Source: Jiella avicenniae (GTDB lineage: Bacteria > Pseudomonadota > Alphaproteobacteria > Rhizobiales > Rhizobiaceae). From it: a stretch of DNA of 64,000 bases. Of this stretch, positions 42,085-51,116 are shown piece by piece. Every line of letters begins with the position of its first letter. Within the stretch, counting starts at the first letter, position 1. The notes below the pieces were generated by a model. That model saw nothing but the letters and a program-made list of their open reading frames with translations. It ran no database searches and was not told the origin of the DNA. A program made the translations under genes and the position numbers. The DNA lies in the NCBI RefSeq assembly GCF_021390325.1, contig NZ_JAJUWU010000004.1:310001-374000 (forward strand), written 5' to 3'.

Positions 42085-44091
42085 TCACGCGTCCTCGGGC
42101 GTGTCCTCTCCACCCAGCCGTTCCATCACGGCGTCGACCACCGCTTCGGCGGTGATGCCGAAATGCCGGTAGAGTTCCGGCGCCGGGCCGGAGGCGCCGA
42201 AGCCGTTCATGCCGACGAAATGCCCGTCGCGACCGATGAGCTCGTCCCAGCCCTGGCGGATCCCCGCCTCGATGGCGACCTTGAAGCTCGGGTCGTCGGT
42301 CAGCGCGCGGCGGTATTCGGCGGTCTGGCGGCGGAACAACTCGAAGGAGGGAACCGAGACGACGCGGGTGGGGATGCCGGCCCGCTCGAGTTCGGCCCTC
42401 GCCTCGACCGCGATCTCGACCTCCGAGCCGGTCGCGTAGATCGTCACCTTGGCCTCTCCCGACGCGGGATCGATCTCGTAGGCGCCGCGGGCGCTGCGGT
42501 TCTCGTCGTGCTCGTCGAGGCGAAGCGTCGGCAGGGCCTGACGCGACAGAGCGAGAATCGAGGGCGCCGCACGGTTCTGCAAGGCAAGCTGCCAGCATTC
42601 GGCGGTCTCGACCGGGTCGGCCGGCCGGAACACCAGGAGATTGGGAATGGCCCTGAGGGCGGCGAGCTGCTCGACCGGCTGGTGGGTCGGCCCGTCTTCG
42701 CCGAGACCGATCGAATCGTGGGTCATCACGTAGATCGCGCGAATGCCCATCAGGGCGGCGAGGCGAAGCGACGGCCGGCAATAGTCGGAGAAGGCGAGGA
42801 ACGTCCCGGAATAGGGGATGATCCCGCCATGCAGCGCCATGCCGTTCATCGCCGCGGCCATGCCGTGCTCGCGGATGCCGTAATGGACGAAGCGGCCGGA
42901 GTAGTCGCCGGCGGTGATCGCCGCCATCTGGCTGGTGCGGGTGTTGTTCGATCCGGCGAGATCGGCCGAGCCGCCGATCGTTTCCAGGACGATGGCGTTG
43001 ATCTCCTCGAGCGCCATTTCTGACGCCTTGCGACTGGCGACCGCCGGGCGCTCTTCGTTCATCCGGCGCTTGAACCGGTGCAGCGCCTGGACGAAGCCGC
43101 TCGGCAGGTCGCCGCGCATGCGCCGCTCGAACTCGCCGCGGGTTTCCGCGTCGACGGCGGCGAAGCGGGTTTCCCAGGCCTTGCGTCTGGCGCTCGATCT
43201 GAGGCCGGCGAGCCGCCACTGGTCGAGGATATCGGACGGGACCTCGAAGGGCGGATGGGGCCAGTCGAGCGCCTTGCGCGCGGCGGCGATCTCCTCGGCT
43301 CCCAGCGGCGAGCCATGGGCCTTTTCGGTGCCGCCCTTGTTCGGGGCACCGAAGCCGATCGTCGTCCTCGCCGCGATCAAGGTCGGCCGCTCGCTCGCCT
43401 TGGCCGTCTCGATGGCGCCGGCGATGGCGTCGTGGTCCTGGCCGTCGCAGGACAGCGCCTGCCAGCCGCAGGCTTCGAACCGTTGCAACTGGTCGGTGGA
43501 ATCGGCGAGCGAGACCTTGCCGTCGATGGTGATGCCGTTGTCGTCCCACAGGAAGATCAGCTTGGAGAGCTTCAGGTGACCGGCGAGCGAAATCGCCTCC
43601 TGGCTGATCCCCTCCATCAGACAGCCGTCGCCGACGAGGGCGTAGGTGGTGTGATCGACGACGTCGTCGCCGAAGCGCGCATTGAGGATCCGCTCGGCGA
43701 GCGCCATGCCGACGGCGTTGCCTGCGCCCTGGCCGAGCGGCCCGGTGGTCGTCTCGATGCCGGCGGCGTGGCCGTATTCCGGATGACCGGCGGTCTTCGA
43801 TCCGAGCTGGCGAAAGCGTTTGATCTCGTCGATGCCGATGTCGCGGTAGCCGAGCAGGTAGAGCAGGCTGTAGAGCAGCATCGAGCCGTGGCCGGCCGAA
43901 AAGACGAAGCGGTCGCGGTCCGGCCAGTCGGGTTTGGTGGGGTCGAAGGTGAGGAAGCGGGTGAACAGGACGGTGGCGATGTCGGCCGCCCCCATCGGCA
44001 GGCCGGGGTGCCCGGACCCGGCCGCTTCCACCGCGTCGGCCGAGAGGAACCTGATCGCGTTCGCCATCAGCTGGCGCATTGGCGTCGTCAT
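42085..44091 (-). CDS. tkt: Transketolase
   Basis: A 668-residue ThDP enzyme from the ATG at 44091 (GGGGAG upstream). The N-terminal domain has [28 protein letters not shown] and the ThDP motif VGDGCLMEG...WDDNG. The middle domain has the catalytic-region [14 protein letters not shown] and [14 protein letters not shown]. It moves two-carbon units in the pentose-phosphate and related pathways. It lies upstream of gap on the same strand and divergent from the DUF4164/zapA genes. A longer frame upstream of 44091 overlaps the promoter region and is unlikely to be translated. Confidence 0.97.
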   Translation of the reverse strand: MTTPMRQLMANAIRFLSADAVEAAGSGHPGLPMGAADIATVLFTRFLTFDPTKPDWPDRDRFVFSAGHGSMLLYSLLYLLGYRDIGIDEIKRFRQLGSKTAGHPEYGHAAGIETTTGPLGQGAGNAVGMALAERILNARFGDDVVDHTTYALVGDGCLMEGISQEAISLAGHLKLSKLIFLWDDNGITIDGKVSLADSTDQLQRFEACGWQALSCDGQDHDAIAGAIETAKASERPTLIAARTTIGFGAPNKGGTEKAHGSPLGAEEIAAARKALDWPHPPFEVPSDILDQWRLAGLRSSARRKAWETRFAAVDAETRGEFERRMRGDLPSGFVQALHRFKRRMNEERPAVASRKASEMALEEINAIVLETIGGSADLAGSNNTRTSQMAAITAGDYSGRFVHYGIREHGMAAAMNGMALHGGIIPYSGTFLAFSDYCRPSLRLAALMGIRAIYVMTHDSIGLGEDGPTHQPVEQLAALRAIPNLLVFRPADPVETAECWQLALQNRAAPSILALSRQALPTLRLDEHDENRSARGAYEIDPASGEAKVTIYATGSEVEIAVEARAELERAGIPTRVVSVPSFELFRRQTAEYRRALTDDPSFKVAIEAGIRQGWDELIGRDGHFVGMNGFGASGPAPELYRHFGITAEAVVDAVMERLGGEDTPEDA

Positions 44092-44368
44092 CGCGAAGGA
44101 CTCCCCGTCATGCCCCTTGGCAGGATCTGGCCGCCGGATGAGGGGCCGCCGAGACGCGCGGCTTCCATCATAAGCTCTCGGCCCTGTCAACGAAACCCTG
44201 GTCGCCGGAGGCCTCGGCGAAGGAGCCGCGCTTTCCTTGCCGGCCCCGAGCGGTTAAGAGCAGTAAGGCCCTTTCCGGCCCAACCGCACCGAAACTCCAA
44301 GGGAGCGCCGCCGTCCGGCGGGCGGGCCGCGATCCTTGGACAGCTCGTGATCTGTGGAGAGACCGTGG

Positions 44369-44647
44369 ATGCCGCATGACGATCCGTTCGACGCAGCCAG
44401 GATGCGACTTCGCACGGCGCTCGAACGGTTGGAAGGAGCCGTCGACGCCCGCCTCGAACGCGAAGGCGCCTTGCGGAGCGTCGACGCCGAGGTGCAGCGC
44501 CAGACCGCCGACCGCGGCCGTCTCGCCCGTGAGCTCGACGCCGCGCTGGCGCGGGGCGAGCGTCTGGAACAGGCCAATCGCGAAGTCTCCAAACGCCTCG
44601 TCGACGCGATGGAGCGAGTCCGGAAGGTGCTCGACCAGCACAAGTAA
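44369..44647 (+). CDS. DUF4164 coiled-coil protein
   Basis: A 92-residue, highly charged, helical protein (heptads through RLRTALERLEGAVDARLERE and AEVQRQTADRGRLARELDAA) matching DUF4164, a small family found beside zapA in Rhizobiales. The ATG at 44369 is chosen since GGAGA lies at suitable distance. A GTG five codons earlier is the alternative. The position suggests a part in cell division or ZapA regulation, which is not shown. Confidence 0.82.
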   Translation: MPHDDPFDAARMRLRTALERLEGAVDARLEREGALRSVDAEVQRQTADRGRLARELDAALARGERLEQANREVSKRLVDAMERVRKVLDQHK

Positions 44648-44748
44648 TTCAGCCGAGGTTGGACGACGGGCGGCCGTGACCTATCCGTTTCGTGGCAGGT
44701 GCGGAGTATGAGGGACGCTCGTCAGCCGCGATTCGAACGGGAACGAAG

Positions 44749-45111
44749 ATGCCGCAGATTGTCGTCACCATCGACGGAAAGACCTATCGCATGGCCTGCG
44801 CCGAGGGCGAGGAGCAGCACCTCGAAACCCTCGCGGCCGACGTCGACGGCAAGATCGCCGAGCTGCGCGGTTCTTTCGGCCAGATCGGCGATCTGAGGCT
44901 GACCGTGATGGCGGCGATCATGGCGACCGATCAACTCCACGAGGCCCGCCGCCGGCTCGCCGAGCTTCAGGCGAGGCTCGATGCGGACGTGACCGCCCGT
45001 GCGGCCGGCGAAGCCGGTGAAGCGACGACCCGCGAGGAATTCGCCCGGACCCTCGATGAAACCGCCGCCAGCATCGAGCGTATCTCCGCAAAGCTTGCAG
45101 GCGGCCAATGA
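44749..45111 (+). CDS. zapA: Cell division protein ZapA
   Basis: A 120-residue ZapA-family protein (PQIVVTIDGKTYRMACAEGE, HLETLAADVDGKIAEL) with a C-terminal coiled coil. ZapA binds FtsZ and cross-links protofilaments in the division ring. The ATG at 44749 fits the family start. Its stop overlaps the next gene's ATG (ATGA). Confidence 0.93.
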   Translation: MPQIVVTIDGKTYRMACAEGEEQHLETLAADVDGKIAELRGSFGQIGDLRLTVMAAIMATDQLHEARRRLAELQARLDADVTARAAGEAGEATTREEFARTLDETAASIERISAKLAGGQ

Positions 45112-46067
45112 ACGAACACGACATCGAATGCCCACCCCCGCCGGCGGAGCGCCGTGCGGATGGGCCAGTCAGCGTGGACAGGGCCGCGCATCGTCCCGGC
45201 CTTTTGATGCGGGTGGCCTTGTTCCTGTTCTGCGGTTTCTGCGGCCTCGCCCTTTCCGGCTGCGCCGCCGCGCTCAATGCCGTCACGCCCTCCGGCGACT
45301 ACCGGCTTGTCTCCGATCTCGCCTATGCGCCCGGCGAGCGCCGCGTCCTCGATCTCTATCTGCCCAGGCACGTGACGGCGACCGCGCCGGTCGTCGTCTT
45401 CATCCATGGCGGAAGCTGGGATTCCGGCTCCAAGGACATCTATCCCTTCGTCGGCCAGTCGCTGGCGAGCGCCGGCATCGTCGTCGCGATCCCCAACTAT
45501 CGGCTCTATCCGCAGACGAGGTTTCCAGGCTTCGTCGAGGACGCGGCGAAGGCCGTGGCTCACGTCGAGCGGCTGGTCGCGGACAGCCGCGAGGGCATCC
45601 CGAAAGGCCGGCACCCGCTGTTTCTAATGGGCCATTCGGCCGGCGCCGAGATCGCCGGCCTCCTGGCGACGGACGGGCGCTATCTCGCCGCGGCCGGTTC
45701 GTCGATCCGCCGGCTGTCAGGCTTCGTCGGCCTGTCCGGGCCCTACGACTTTCTGCCGCTGACCGAAGAGCGCTACAAGCGCATCTTCCCCAAGGCCGTG
45801 CGCCAGGCCAGCCAGCCGGTGAATTTCGTCTCCGGCGACGAGCCGCCGGCGCTGCTGATCACCGGTGATGCCGACACCACCGTCGATCCGAAGAACACCC
45901 GATCGCTGGCCGCCAGGCTGAAGGCGGCCGGCGTTGCGGTGACCGCCAAGATCTACCCCGGCATCGGCCATGTCGGCACGATTTCGTCCTTTTCGACGGT
46001 TCTGCCCCTCGGCGACCGGCGCATCCGCGACGAGGTGATCGGCTTCGTCGGGAGGCAGGCGAGGTAG
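45108..46067 (+). CDS. Alpha/beta-hydrolase lipoprotein (esterase)
   Basis: A 319-residue alpha/beta-hydrolase of the BD-FAE / carboxylesterase type. The oxyanion motif HGGSW, the nucleophile elbow GHSAGAEIA, and a C-terminal aspartate and histidine (TGDADTTV, YPGIGHVG) complete the triad. The N-terminus has a hydrophobic segment ending in LSGC, a lipobox, about 50 residues in. Translation may really begin nearer that segment (for example at MRVALFLFCG). The present ATG overlaps the zapA stop by 4 bp. The protein is probably a periplasmic lipoprotein esterase of unknown substrate. Confidence 0.85.
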   Translation: MNEHDIECPPPPAERRADGPVSVDRAAHRPGLLMRVALFLFCGFCGLALSGCAAALNAVTPSGDYRLVSDLAYAPGERRVLDLYLPRHVTATAPVVVFIHGGSWDSGSKDIYPFVGQSLASAGIVVAIPNYRLYPQTRFPGFVEDAAKAVAHVERLVADSREGIPKGRHPLFLMGHSAGAEIAGLLATDGRYLAAAGSSIRRLSGFVGLSGPYDFLPLTEERYKRIFPKAVRQASQPVNFVSGDEPPALLITGDADTTVDPKNTRSLAARLKAAGVAVTAKIYPGIGHVGTISSFSTVLPLGDRRIRDEVIGFVGRQAR

Positions 46068-46117
46068 GCCGAAGGGCGGGAAGAAGGCGCGGTCCGGCCG
46101 GCCGCGAGCCTTTCGCC

Positions 46118-47164
46118 TCACGGCCGGATCAGCACCTTCCCGCGGTTGAGACCCGACAGCGCCTCGCCGAGCTTCTCCCCGGCCTCGGCGAGGGAGAGCG
46201 TTTCGGCGACGTCGGTCTTCCAGGCGCCGGAGACGAAGCGCTCCTGAACCGCCTCGAAGGCTTCGCGGCGGGCGTCGGGGGTGGCGCTCGCCATCCATTC
46301 GCTCAGCCAGAAGCCCTCGATCCGCTTCTTCATGAAGACCATCTGGCCGAGGCTCGGCAGTGCCGGAGACTGCGGCGACAGCTTGCCGTAGATCACCCAG
46401 CGCGCGCCGGCCGGCATCGCCGCGAAGATGTCGGCGGAGCGTTGATCGGCGACGGCGTCGAGCAGAACGGTCGGTTGCACCTGGCGCATCGCCATCACCA
46501 GCATGTCCTCGAAGTCTTCCCGCTCGGTGTTGAGGACGGTGCCGACGCCGAGACCTTCCAGCACCCCGCGATGCGCCTCTCGGCGGACGGTGGCGACGGC
46601 GGCGAGATCCAGTTCCTTCGACAGGCGGGCCATCAACTTGCCGAGCTGGCTGGCCCCGGCGGTCATGACGAAGGCCTTCGCGCCGGCCTTCTTCACCAGG
46701 TCGAGCATCGCCCAGGCGGTCATCGGATTGACGATCAGGGCCGCCGCGTCCTCGTCGCGGAGCTTCGGGTGAAGCGGCACGACGGCGCGCGCGTCGGTCA
46801 AGGCGTATTCGGCCCAGACGCCGCTGCCGCCGCGGCTCACGGAGACGGCGACGCGCTGGCCGATCAGCTTGCGGGCCGCCTCGTCCTCGCCGCTCGCCAC
46901 GATCTCCCCCATGCCTTCGAAGCCGGCGGGCGCCCCCTTCTTCCGCGGCTGGCCGTATTCGCCCTTGATGTAGTGGAGGTCGGACGGATTGACGTTGGCG
47001 AGCCCCACCTTGACCAGCACCTGGCTGCCCGAAGGTTTCGGCACCGCGATCTGCGAAAGCTCGCACCAGTCCGACAGCCGCTCGACGGTAGGGCCTTCGG
47101 AGGTTCCGGAATAGCCGTCGTATCGGACGGTCAACGCTTTCATGGTTGCGGGAATCTCGGGCAT
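46118..47164 (-). CDS. Zinc-independent alcohol dehydrogenase / quinone oxidoreductase-like protein (MDR family)
   Basis: A 348-residue medium-chain dehydrogenase/reductase. The GroES-like N-terminal part has NVNPSDLHYIKGEYG and PAGFEGMGEIV. The nucleotide-binding part has a variant Rossmann motif (TAGASQLGKLMA). Catalytic zinc ligands are not evident, so it resembles quinone oxidoreductases and enoyl reductases using NAD(P)H. The ATG at 47164 is preferred over a TTG at 47182. Its end faces the alpha/beta hydrolase gene. The physiological substrate is unknown. Confidence 0.86.
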   Translation of the reverse strand: MPEIPATMKALTVRYDGYSGTSEGPTVERLSDWCELSQIAVPKPSGSQVLVKVGLANVNPSDLHYIKGEYGQPRKKGAPAGFEGMGEIVASGEDEAARKLIGQRVAVSVSRGGSGVWAEYALTDARAVVPLHPKLRDEDAAALIVNPMTAWAMLDLVKKAGAKAFVMTAGASQLGKLMARLSKELDLAAVATVRREAHRGVLEGLGVGTVLNTEREDFEDMLVMAMRQVQPTVLLDAVADQRSADIFAAMPAGARWVIYGKLSPQSPALPSLGQMVFMKKRIEGFWLSEWMASATPDARREAFEAVQERFVSGAWKTDVAETLSLAEAGEKLGEALSGLNRGKVLIRP

Positions 47165-47560
47165 GGTCGCCGCCTTTTCCAAATGTCGTTTTGGCCGCTG
47201 CCATCACCGGTTGATCGGCCGGCTGCCGATCCGGCGCGGCTTCGTCGGCGATATCGGGCGCATCGCGATTGGTGCCAAGGGGGTGAGGCGCCCCGGTTGC
47301 GGCGCCGCTCGCTCGAGGCTGCCTCCGGCCGGAATCTGCAGCGCGGATGCCATGTGGCTACGAGGCGGCGCCTCGCCTCGGCGACCCCCGGCTGTGACAC
47401 GCTCGGTCCACCAGCGGGTGTGAACGGTCATCAAAAATCGATTCTCTGAATTGACAGATGAAGTGAGTAAAAATGTCTGAAAATTTCGCTCTCTTTCCTG
47501 ACTGAAAAATATCCGTAATCTATTTCGGTAGAATGAGGACTTGGAGCGGATCGTGCAGCC
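47165..47560. other. Intergenic region, 396 bp, with an A+T-rich block
   Basis: The first 260 bp are G+C-rich and show no supported gene. From about 47427 to 47535 the composition turns sharply A+T-rich (ATCAAAAATCGATTCTCTGA, TGACTGAAAAATATCCGTAA). It contains TTGACA at 47452 and TAGAAT at 47529, but not at mutual promoter spacing. This is probably the promoter region of the gene at 47561, perhaps with a binding site. I cannot assign exact elements. Confidence 0.4.
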
Positions 47561-47917
47561 ATGGATTATGGCCCGATGAAAGATGGCGCAACATTCGGCG
47601 AGCCGTCGCTCGAACGGTCTCGCGCGGCGAAGGGCAAGTCCTGGTTCCAGGCGCTCGGCATCGTCGAAGAACTGCGGTCCATCGATTATCCGATACCCCG
47701 CATCTTCGTCGACGTTTCGGGGACGACGCTGGGTCTCGTCGGTCTCTACGGTCTGGTTCACGTCGCCCGGAACGGTTGCGTCGATGTGGCCTTCAGGGCG
47801 AGCGGTTCGAGCTGCATGACGGCGAGCGAGAACCCGTTTCTCTACCTCCTGGCGATCTGCGGCATGGGGGTTGCCATGGGTGCCCTGCTGTTCGTTTTCT
47901 TTCGCGCCGATCCCTGA
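47561..47917 (+). CDS. Hypothetical two-helix membrane protein
   Basis: Unrecognised. It has 118 residues with a soluble N-terminal 50 and two hydrophobic segments (TTLGLVGLYGLVHVA and LYLLAICGMGVAMGALLFVF) separated by a loop with two cysteines. GGAG lies 12 bases before the ATG, and a second ATG five codons on is possible. An A+T-rich promoter region precedes it. A coding-like stretch in another frame follows immediately (47914-48114). Confidence 0.65.
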   Translation: MDYGPMKDGATFGEPSLERSRAAKGKSWFQALGIVEELRSIDYPIPRIFVDVSGTTLGLVGLYGLVHVARNGCVDVAFRASGSSCMTASENPFLYLLAICGMGVAMGALLFVFFRADP

Positions 47918-48114
47918 CGTTCGACGCGCCGATCCAAGGAACCCGGCGAAGCTCGCAGGCGGTCGCCGAAGCCGTCGTCGGACGGCAGGCGGAACTCGAA
48001 GCGGCGGGCGCCGCCATGCGCGAACGTCTCGGGGAGCGCTTCACCACGACCGAGATCTACGAGGCCTTCGACCGCCTCGATCGCGAGACGTCGCCGGAAG
48101 TCGCGGCACAGTGA
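47914..48114 (+). other. Coding-like stretch without a good start codon
   Basis: From CTG at 47914, overlapping the previous stop, the frame runs 67 codons to a TGA. It reads like a genuine helical protein end (SSQAVAEAVVGRQAELEAAG, then TTTEIYEAFDRLDRETSPE). No ATG or GTG with a ribosome site precedes it. It may be the end of a gene whose start has been lost, a frameshifted extension of the upstream protein, or chance. Confidence 0.25.
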
Positions 48115-48271
48115 GGCGAGGCGCCGGCGGTTCGCGGCACCCACCGTCGCCACCGATCGCCGACAAGGCGCCACCCATGTCGGTCGAGGCGGAGCAACGC
48201 GCGTCATCGCAGCGTCGGAAGCATCGCAGAGGAGGAGAAAGGGCGGGCCGGACGCAACGCGCCGGCGTCGA

Positions 48272-48631
48272 TCAGCGCTGCGCCTTGCGGGCCTTGCGAG
48301 CGGCATAGCGCTCGTCCCTGGCGGCCTTGCGGGCAGCTTCGTCCTCGACCATCCGGCTGATCAGCTTGTTTTCCTCGGCCTGTTTCGCGGCCTTTTCGGC
48401 TTCCTCGCGCTCGGCGTTTTCGCGCGCGACCTTCTCGGCCTCGGCGCGCTTGGCGGCCTCGCGCTCTTCGCGCGCTGCGACGATGGCGGCGCGTTCGGCG
48501 CGGCGGGCTTCTGCGGCCGGGTCGTTCTGCTTGGCTTTCACCTTTTCGAGGAGCGCAGCCTTGGCATCCCTTGCCGCCGCGCGCCGCTCGACGAAATCCG
48601 CATCCTTGCTCTTCAAGCTTGTCTTGCCCAT
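48272..48631 (-). CDS. DUF6481-like highly charged helical protein
   Basis: A 119-residue protein almost wholly of Ala, Lys, Arg and Glu (KTSLKSKDADFVERRAAARD, long Ala/Glu/Lys helix, ending YAARKARKAQR). It matches the small DUF6481-type proteins found in Rhizobiales and related groups. The function is unknown. The basic, helical character could suit nucleic acid binding. The ATG at 48631 is chosen for family likeness, and no strong ribosome site is visible. Confidence 0.7.
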   Translation of the reverse strand: MGKTSLKSKDADFVERRAAARDAKAALLEKVKAKQNDPAAEARRAERAAIVAAREEREAAKRAEAEKVARENAEREEAEKAAKQAEENKLISRMVEDEAARKAARDERYAARKARKAQR

Positions 48632-48793
48632 CGTGTCTGGAGGAGGCCGGAATCTTGCCGGCAATCGTCTCTCGCCTACGCGCTCGAAGCCGCCGCATCA
48701 AGCCGGCAGAGGGGTCGTATCAAGAAGAATTGCGCCGAAGCTGGCGTGAAATCGCCAGGCGCGGGCGGTCGACCTTTCCGACGACCGAAGGGC

Positions 48794-50263
48794 TCAGGCC
48801 GCGAGGTTCAGCTCTCTGGCGATCGCCTCGATGAGGGCCGTGTCGTCCCCCGCCATGCCGTCCATCGAAGCCATGCGCGCCATGACGATGGCCGCGATCC
48901 TCTCTTCCACCGTGCCTTCCGCATAAGTGTAGTAGATGACGGCCCGCTGCCCGTCGCGGTGGCAGCGCCCTTCGATCTGCTGGAGCTGGATCGCGCTGTG
49001 GCGCATGTCGTGGACGACCAGCGACCGTTCCCGGTCGCCGCCCGGCATTTCGCCCCGATGCAGCGAGATCGACTCCGTCACCGTGAAGACCACCGCGTCG
49101 AGACGGCCGGTCTGGAAGGCGGCGCGCGTTGCCTCGTTGGCCTCGCCCGACTGGTCGCCGTTGATCTCGCCGACGCTCCAGCCCTGGCCTCTGAGGCCGT
49201 CGGCCAGCATCGCGCCGGTCTCGAGAAAGGCGACGGAGACCGCCACCTGCTGGCCGTTGCCGAGGAGATCGCCGGCGAAGTCGGCCGTGCCCTTCACCCG
49301 GATCAGACTGGCCTTCTGGCGAAAGCGCAGGTCGGCCGCCCACCCCGTCGGCCGCCGGGTCGATCCGCCGGCGAGGCCGATCTCCCGGCGGAACTCCCGC
49401 CAGGTCGCCTCGTAGAGCCGTTCGGACGCGGCATCGAGTGCCGTCGGTGCCAGGTCGCGCTGCACTTCGGGCCAGCCGGATATCTGTTCCGGCCGCCGGC
49501 GCATGCCGATCGCATCGGCGCCTTTGTAGAGAAGCTGAGACATCACCCGCCGGTCGGCTTCGTTCGGCTCCCAATTCCAGTTCTTCCAGCGCCCCTTGGC
49601 GCGGCCGATCTTGAGGCGCTTCATCAGCGCGCGGAACTCGTCCATGTCGCCGGTCGAGCCGCCCGTCGCAACGGCGAGGAGCCGGCCGAGATAGGACAAT
49701 TCGTGCGGCGACTGGCCGGCGGTGGCGCTCATGTAAATCGTGAAGTCGGCGGCCGCCGCGAGATGGCGACAGACCTGGCCCTGCTGTGAGGCGGGGTTGC
49801 GGATGCGATGGCTTTCGTCGACGACGACCAGCGGCCAGCGCCGCTTCAGCGTCCCGAGCTTGGCGAGTTCGTTGTTCTTCGCCCGCGTCGAGCGCCGGTT
49901 GCTGGCAGGAGGCGGCGCCATCAGCGACTTGGTGCGCTCGAAATTGACGATGGCGACCTTCTTGCCGGTGGCCGGAGAGCCGGCGATGGTGCGCCGCCAC
50001 TGCGGGATCGCGCCCTTCGGGCAGACGATCAGCACTTCGTCGTCCGCCATCTCACTGATGGCGCTCCAGGCCGACAGCGTCTTTCCGAGGCCCGTGAGGT
50101 CGCCCAGCAGGAAGCCCGGCCGCCCGCGCCGCCGCGCCGCGAGGATCGCCTCGCGCGCCTCGACTTGGTGGGGGCGGGGGTGGAAGACGGGTGCTGCGGC
50201 GTGGGCAAGTTCTGTGGGGGACAAGGCTTTCCTCAGCGAATGGCGATTCGACAGTCGACACAT
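48794..50263 (-). CDS. SNF2-family DNA helicase/ATPase
   Basis: A 489-residue superfamily-2 ATPase. Motif I is GDLTGLGKT (about 54-62; usual SNF2 form is DEMGLGKT), motif II DESH, motif III SATAGQSPHEL, and motif VI QIEGRCHRDGQR. It lacks the extra N- and C-terminal domains of RapA or chromatin remodelers. Short stand-alone SNF2 proteins like this are common in phages and mobile elements. It is transcribed alone beside two toxin-antitoxin pairs and UdgX, so an accessory or defence-related role is possible. No nuclease or methylase partner is visible. Confidence 0.86.
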   Translation of the reverse strand: MCRLSNRHSLRKALSPTELAHAAAPVFHPRPHQVEAREAILAARRRGRPGFLLGDLTGLGKTLSAWSAISEMADDEVLIVCPKGAIPQWRRTIAGSPATGKKVAIVNFERTKSLMAPPPASNRRSTRAKNNELAKLGTLKRRWPLVVVDESHRIRNPASQQGQVCRHLAAAADFTIYMSATAGQSPHELSYLGRLLAVATGGSTGDMDEFRALMKRLKIGRAKGRWKNWNWEPNEADRRVMSQLLYKGADAIGMRRRPEQISGWPEVQRDLAPTALDAASERLYEATWREFRREIGLAGGSTRRPTGWAADLRFRQKASLIRVKGTADFAGDLLGNGQQVAVSVAFLETGAMLADGLRGQGWSVGEINGDQSGEANEATRAAFQTGRLDAVVFTVTESISLHRGEMPGGDRERSLVVHDMRHSAIQLQQIEGRCHRDGQRAVIYYTYAEGTVEERIAAIVMARMASMDGMAGDDTALIEAIARELNLAA

Positions 50264-50341
50264 ACCGAGTGTCTGGCGGCAGAGTGGAATGCGGTCCCGG
50301 TTTCCCGTCTCTCACCACGCGCCGTGACCGGGTATCGCCGT

Positions 50342-50767
50342 CTAGGCCCAGGGGTTCAGGATCGGCAAGCCGTCGATCGTCTCGAAGTCGGCGACGTTGC
50401 GGGTTACCAGTGTGAGCCCATGGACGAGGGCCGTTGCCGCGATGAGGGCATCATTGGTCGGACGGCGATCTGGCACATGGAGGGCCGCGCAACGGAGGAC
50501 CACCCGTTCCGTCACCGGCAGGATCTGAGCCTCGTCGAGCTCCACGCGTCGAGATCGTAGCCATTGCCGAAGTTCGGCACCCTGGCGAGGATCGCGGCGC
50601 TCCATGGATCGCACACCGATCTCCAGCTCCATGAGCGTGATGACGGAAACATATGTGGTGCGAAGTGGTAACGACCTCATGATACCGGTGACGCGATCAG
50701 TGAGAGTCCACGGCTTGCGCGCTGCCGAAATCACGTTGGTGTCGAGGAGATACATCGCCGCGCTCAA
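50342..50767 (-). CDS. vapC: PIN-domain toxin (VapC-like)
   Basis: A 141-residue PIN-domain ribonuclease with the acidic residues of the active site: LLDTNVIS (Asp), LMELEIGV (Glu), TNDALIAATA (Asp), and VTRNVADF. VapC toxins cut tRNA or rRNA when released from their antitoxin. Its ATG overlaps the antitoxin stop (ATGA). It ends with NPWA, close to the NPWHP end of the second PIN protein at 52618. Confidence 0.92.
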   Translation of the reverse strand: MSAAMYLLDTNVISAARKPWTLTDRVTGIMRSLPLRTTYVSVITLMELEIGVRSMERRDPRQGAELRQWLRSRRVELDEAQILPVTERVVLRCAALHVPDRRPTNDALIAATALVHGLTLVTRNVADFETIDGLPILNPWA

Positions 50768-51027
50768 TCGAAGTCGACTTCGCGCGGCAGGCTCTTGTCT
50801 CTCGGCGGATCGAAGTCGAAGTCCGCTTCCGGCCGCCTGTCGGCGAAAAAATCGAGCGCCGAAAGGCGATTTCCCCTCAGCCGCTCATACTCCGCATAGC
50901 TCATCAGCACATGGGTTGGGCGGCCGCGGTCGGTGACGACGACCGGGCCCTCCTCGGCGGCCCGCTTGGCGGCCGAGAGCTTCTGGTTGAACATCCGCGC
51001 GTTCATCTTATGTTCGTGAAACGTCAT
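50764..51027 (-). CDS. Phd/YefM-type antitoxin
   Basis: An 87-residue antitoxin with the Phd/YefM N-terminal fold (NARMFNQKLSAAKRAAEEGP, VVVTDRGRPTHVLMSYAEYE) and an acidic C-terminal tail (EADFDFDPPRD) that would wrap the PIN toxin. It precedes vapC with a 4-bp overlap and represses its own promoter in the usual design. A palindromic site lies just upstream (51040-51071). Confidence 0.9.
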   Translation of the reverse strand: MTFHEHKMNARMFNQKLSAAKRAAEEGPVVVTDRGRPTHVLMSYAEYERLRGNRLSALDFFADRRPEADFDFDPPRDKSLPREVDFD

Positions 51028-51039
51028 CGATCCGCTCCG

Positions 51040-51071
51040 ATGTAGTCTCGATCTGCAATTTGTTACTACAT
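51040..51071. promoter_or_regulatory. Inverted-repeat operator of the phd-vapC pair
   Basis: Perfect 7-bp arms ATGTAGT (51040-51046) and ACTACAT (51065-51071) are 18 bp apart in the 89-bp gap between the antitoxin start and the divergent UdgX gene. This is the expected place for the Phd-VapC autorepression site and may also affect the UdgX promoter. Confidence 0.55.
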
Positions 51072-51116
51072 TCGACGGCTCGCTGCAATCGCGCTGGCGA
51101 TGAGGTTCTCGTTCCG

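Noticed and set aside
44692-44748. A longer N-terminus for ZapA beginning at 44692.
   Set aside because: The extra residues are not conserved in the family, and the ATG at 44749 matches the usual start.
45108-45300. A 6S RNA gene beside zapA.
   Set aside because: The alpha/beta hydrolase gene overlaps the zapA stop directly and I could not form the long bulged hairpin of 6S RNA here.
47204-47761. A 185-codon minus-strand frame across the A+T-rich block.
   Set aside because: It runs through the promoter region and into the opposite gene, has no ribosome site, and its sequence looks random.
48794-50263. The SNF2 gene as evidence of a prophage.
   Set aside because: No integrase, capsid, tail, terminase or lysis gene is near it, so it is only an isolated phage-like gene.
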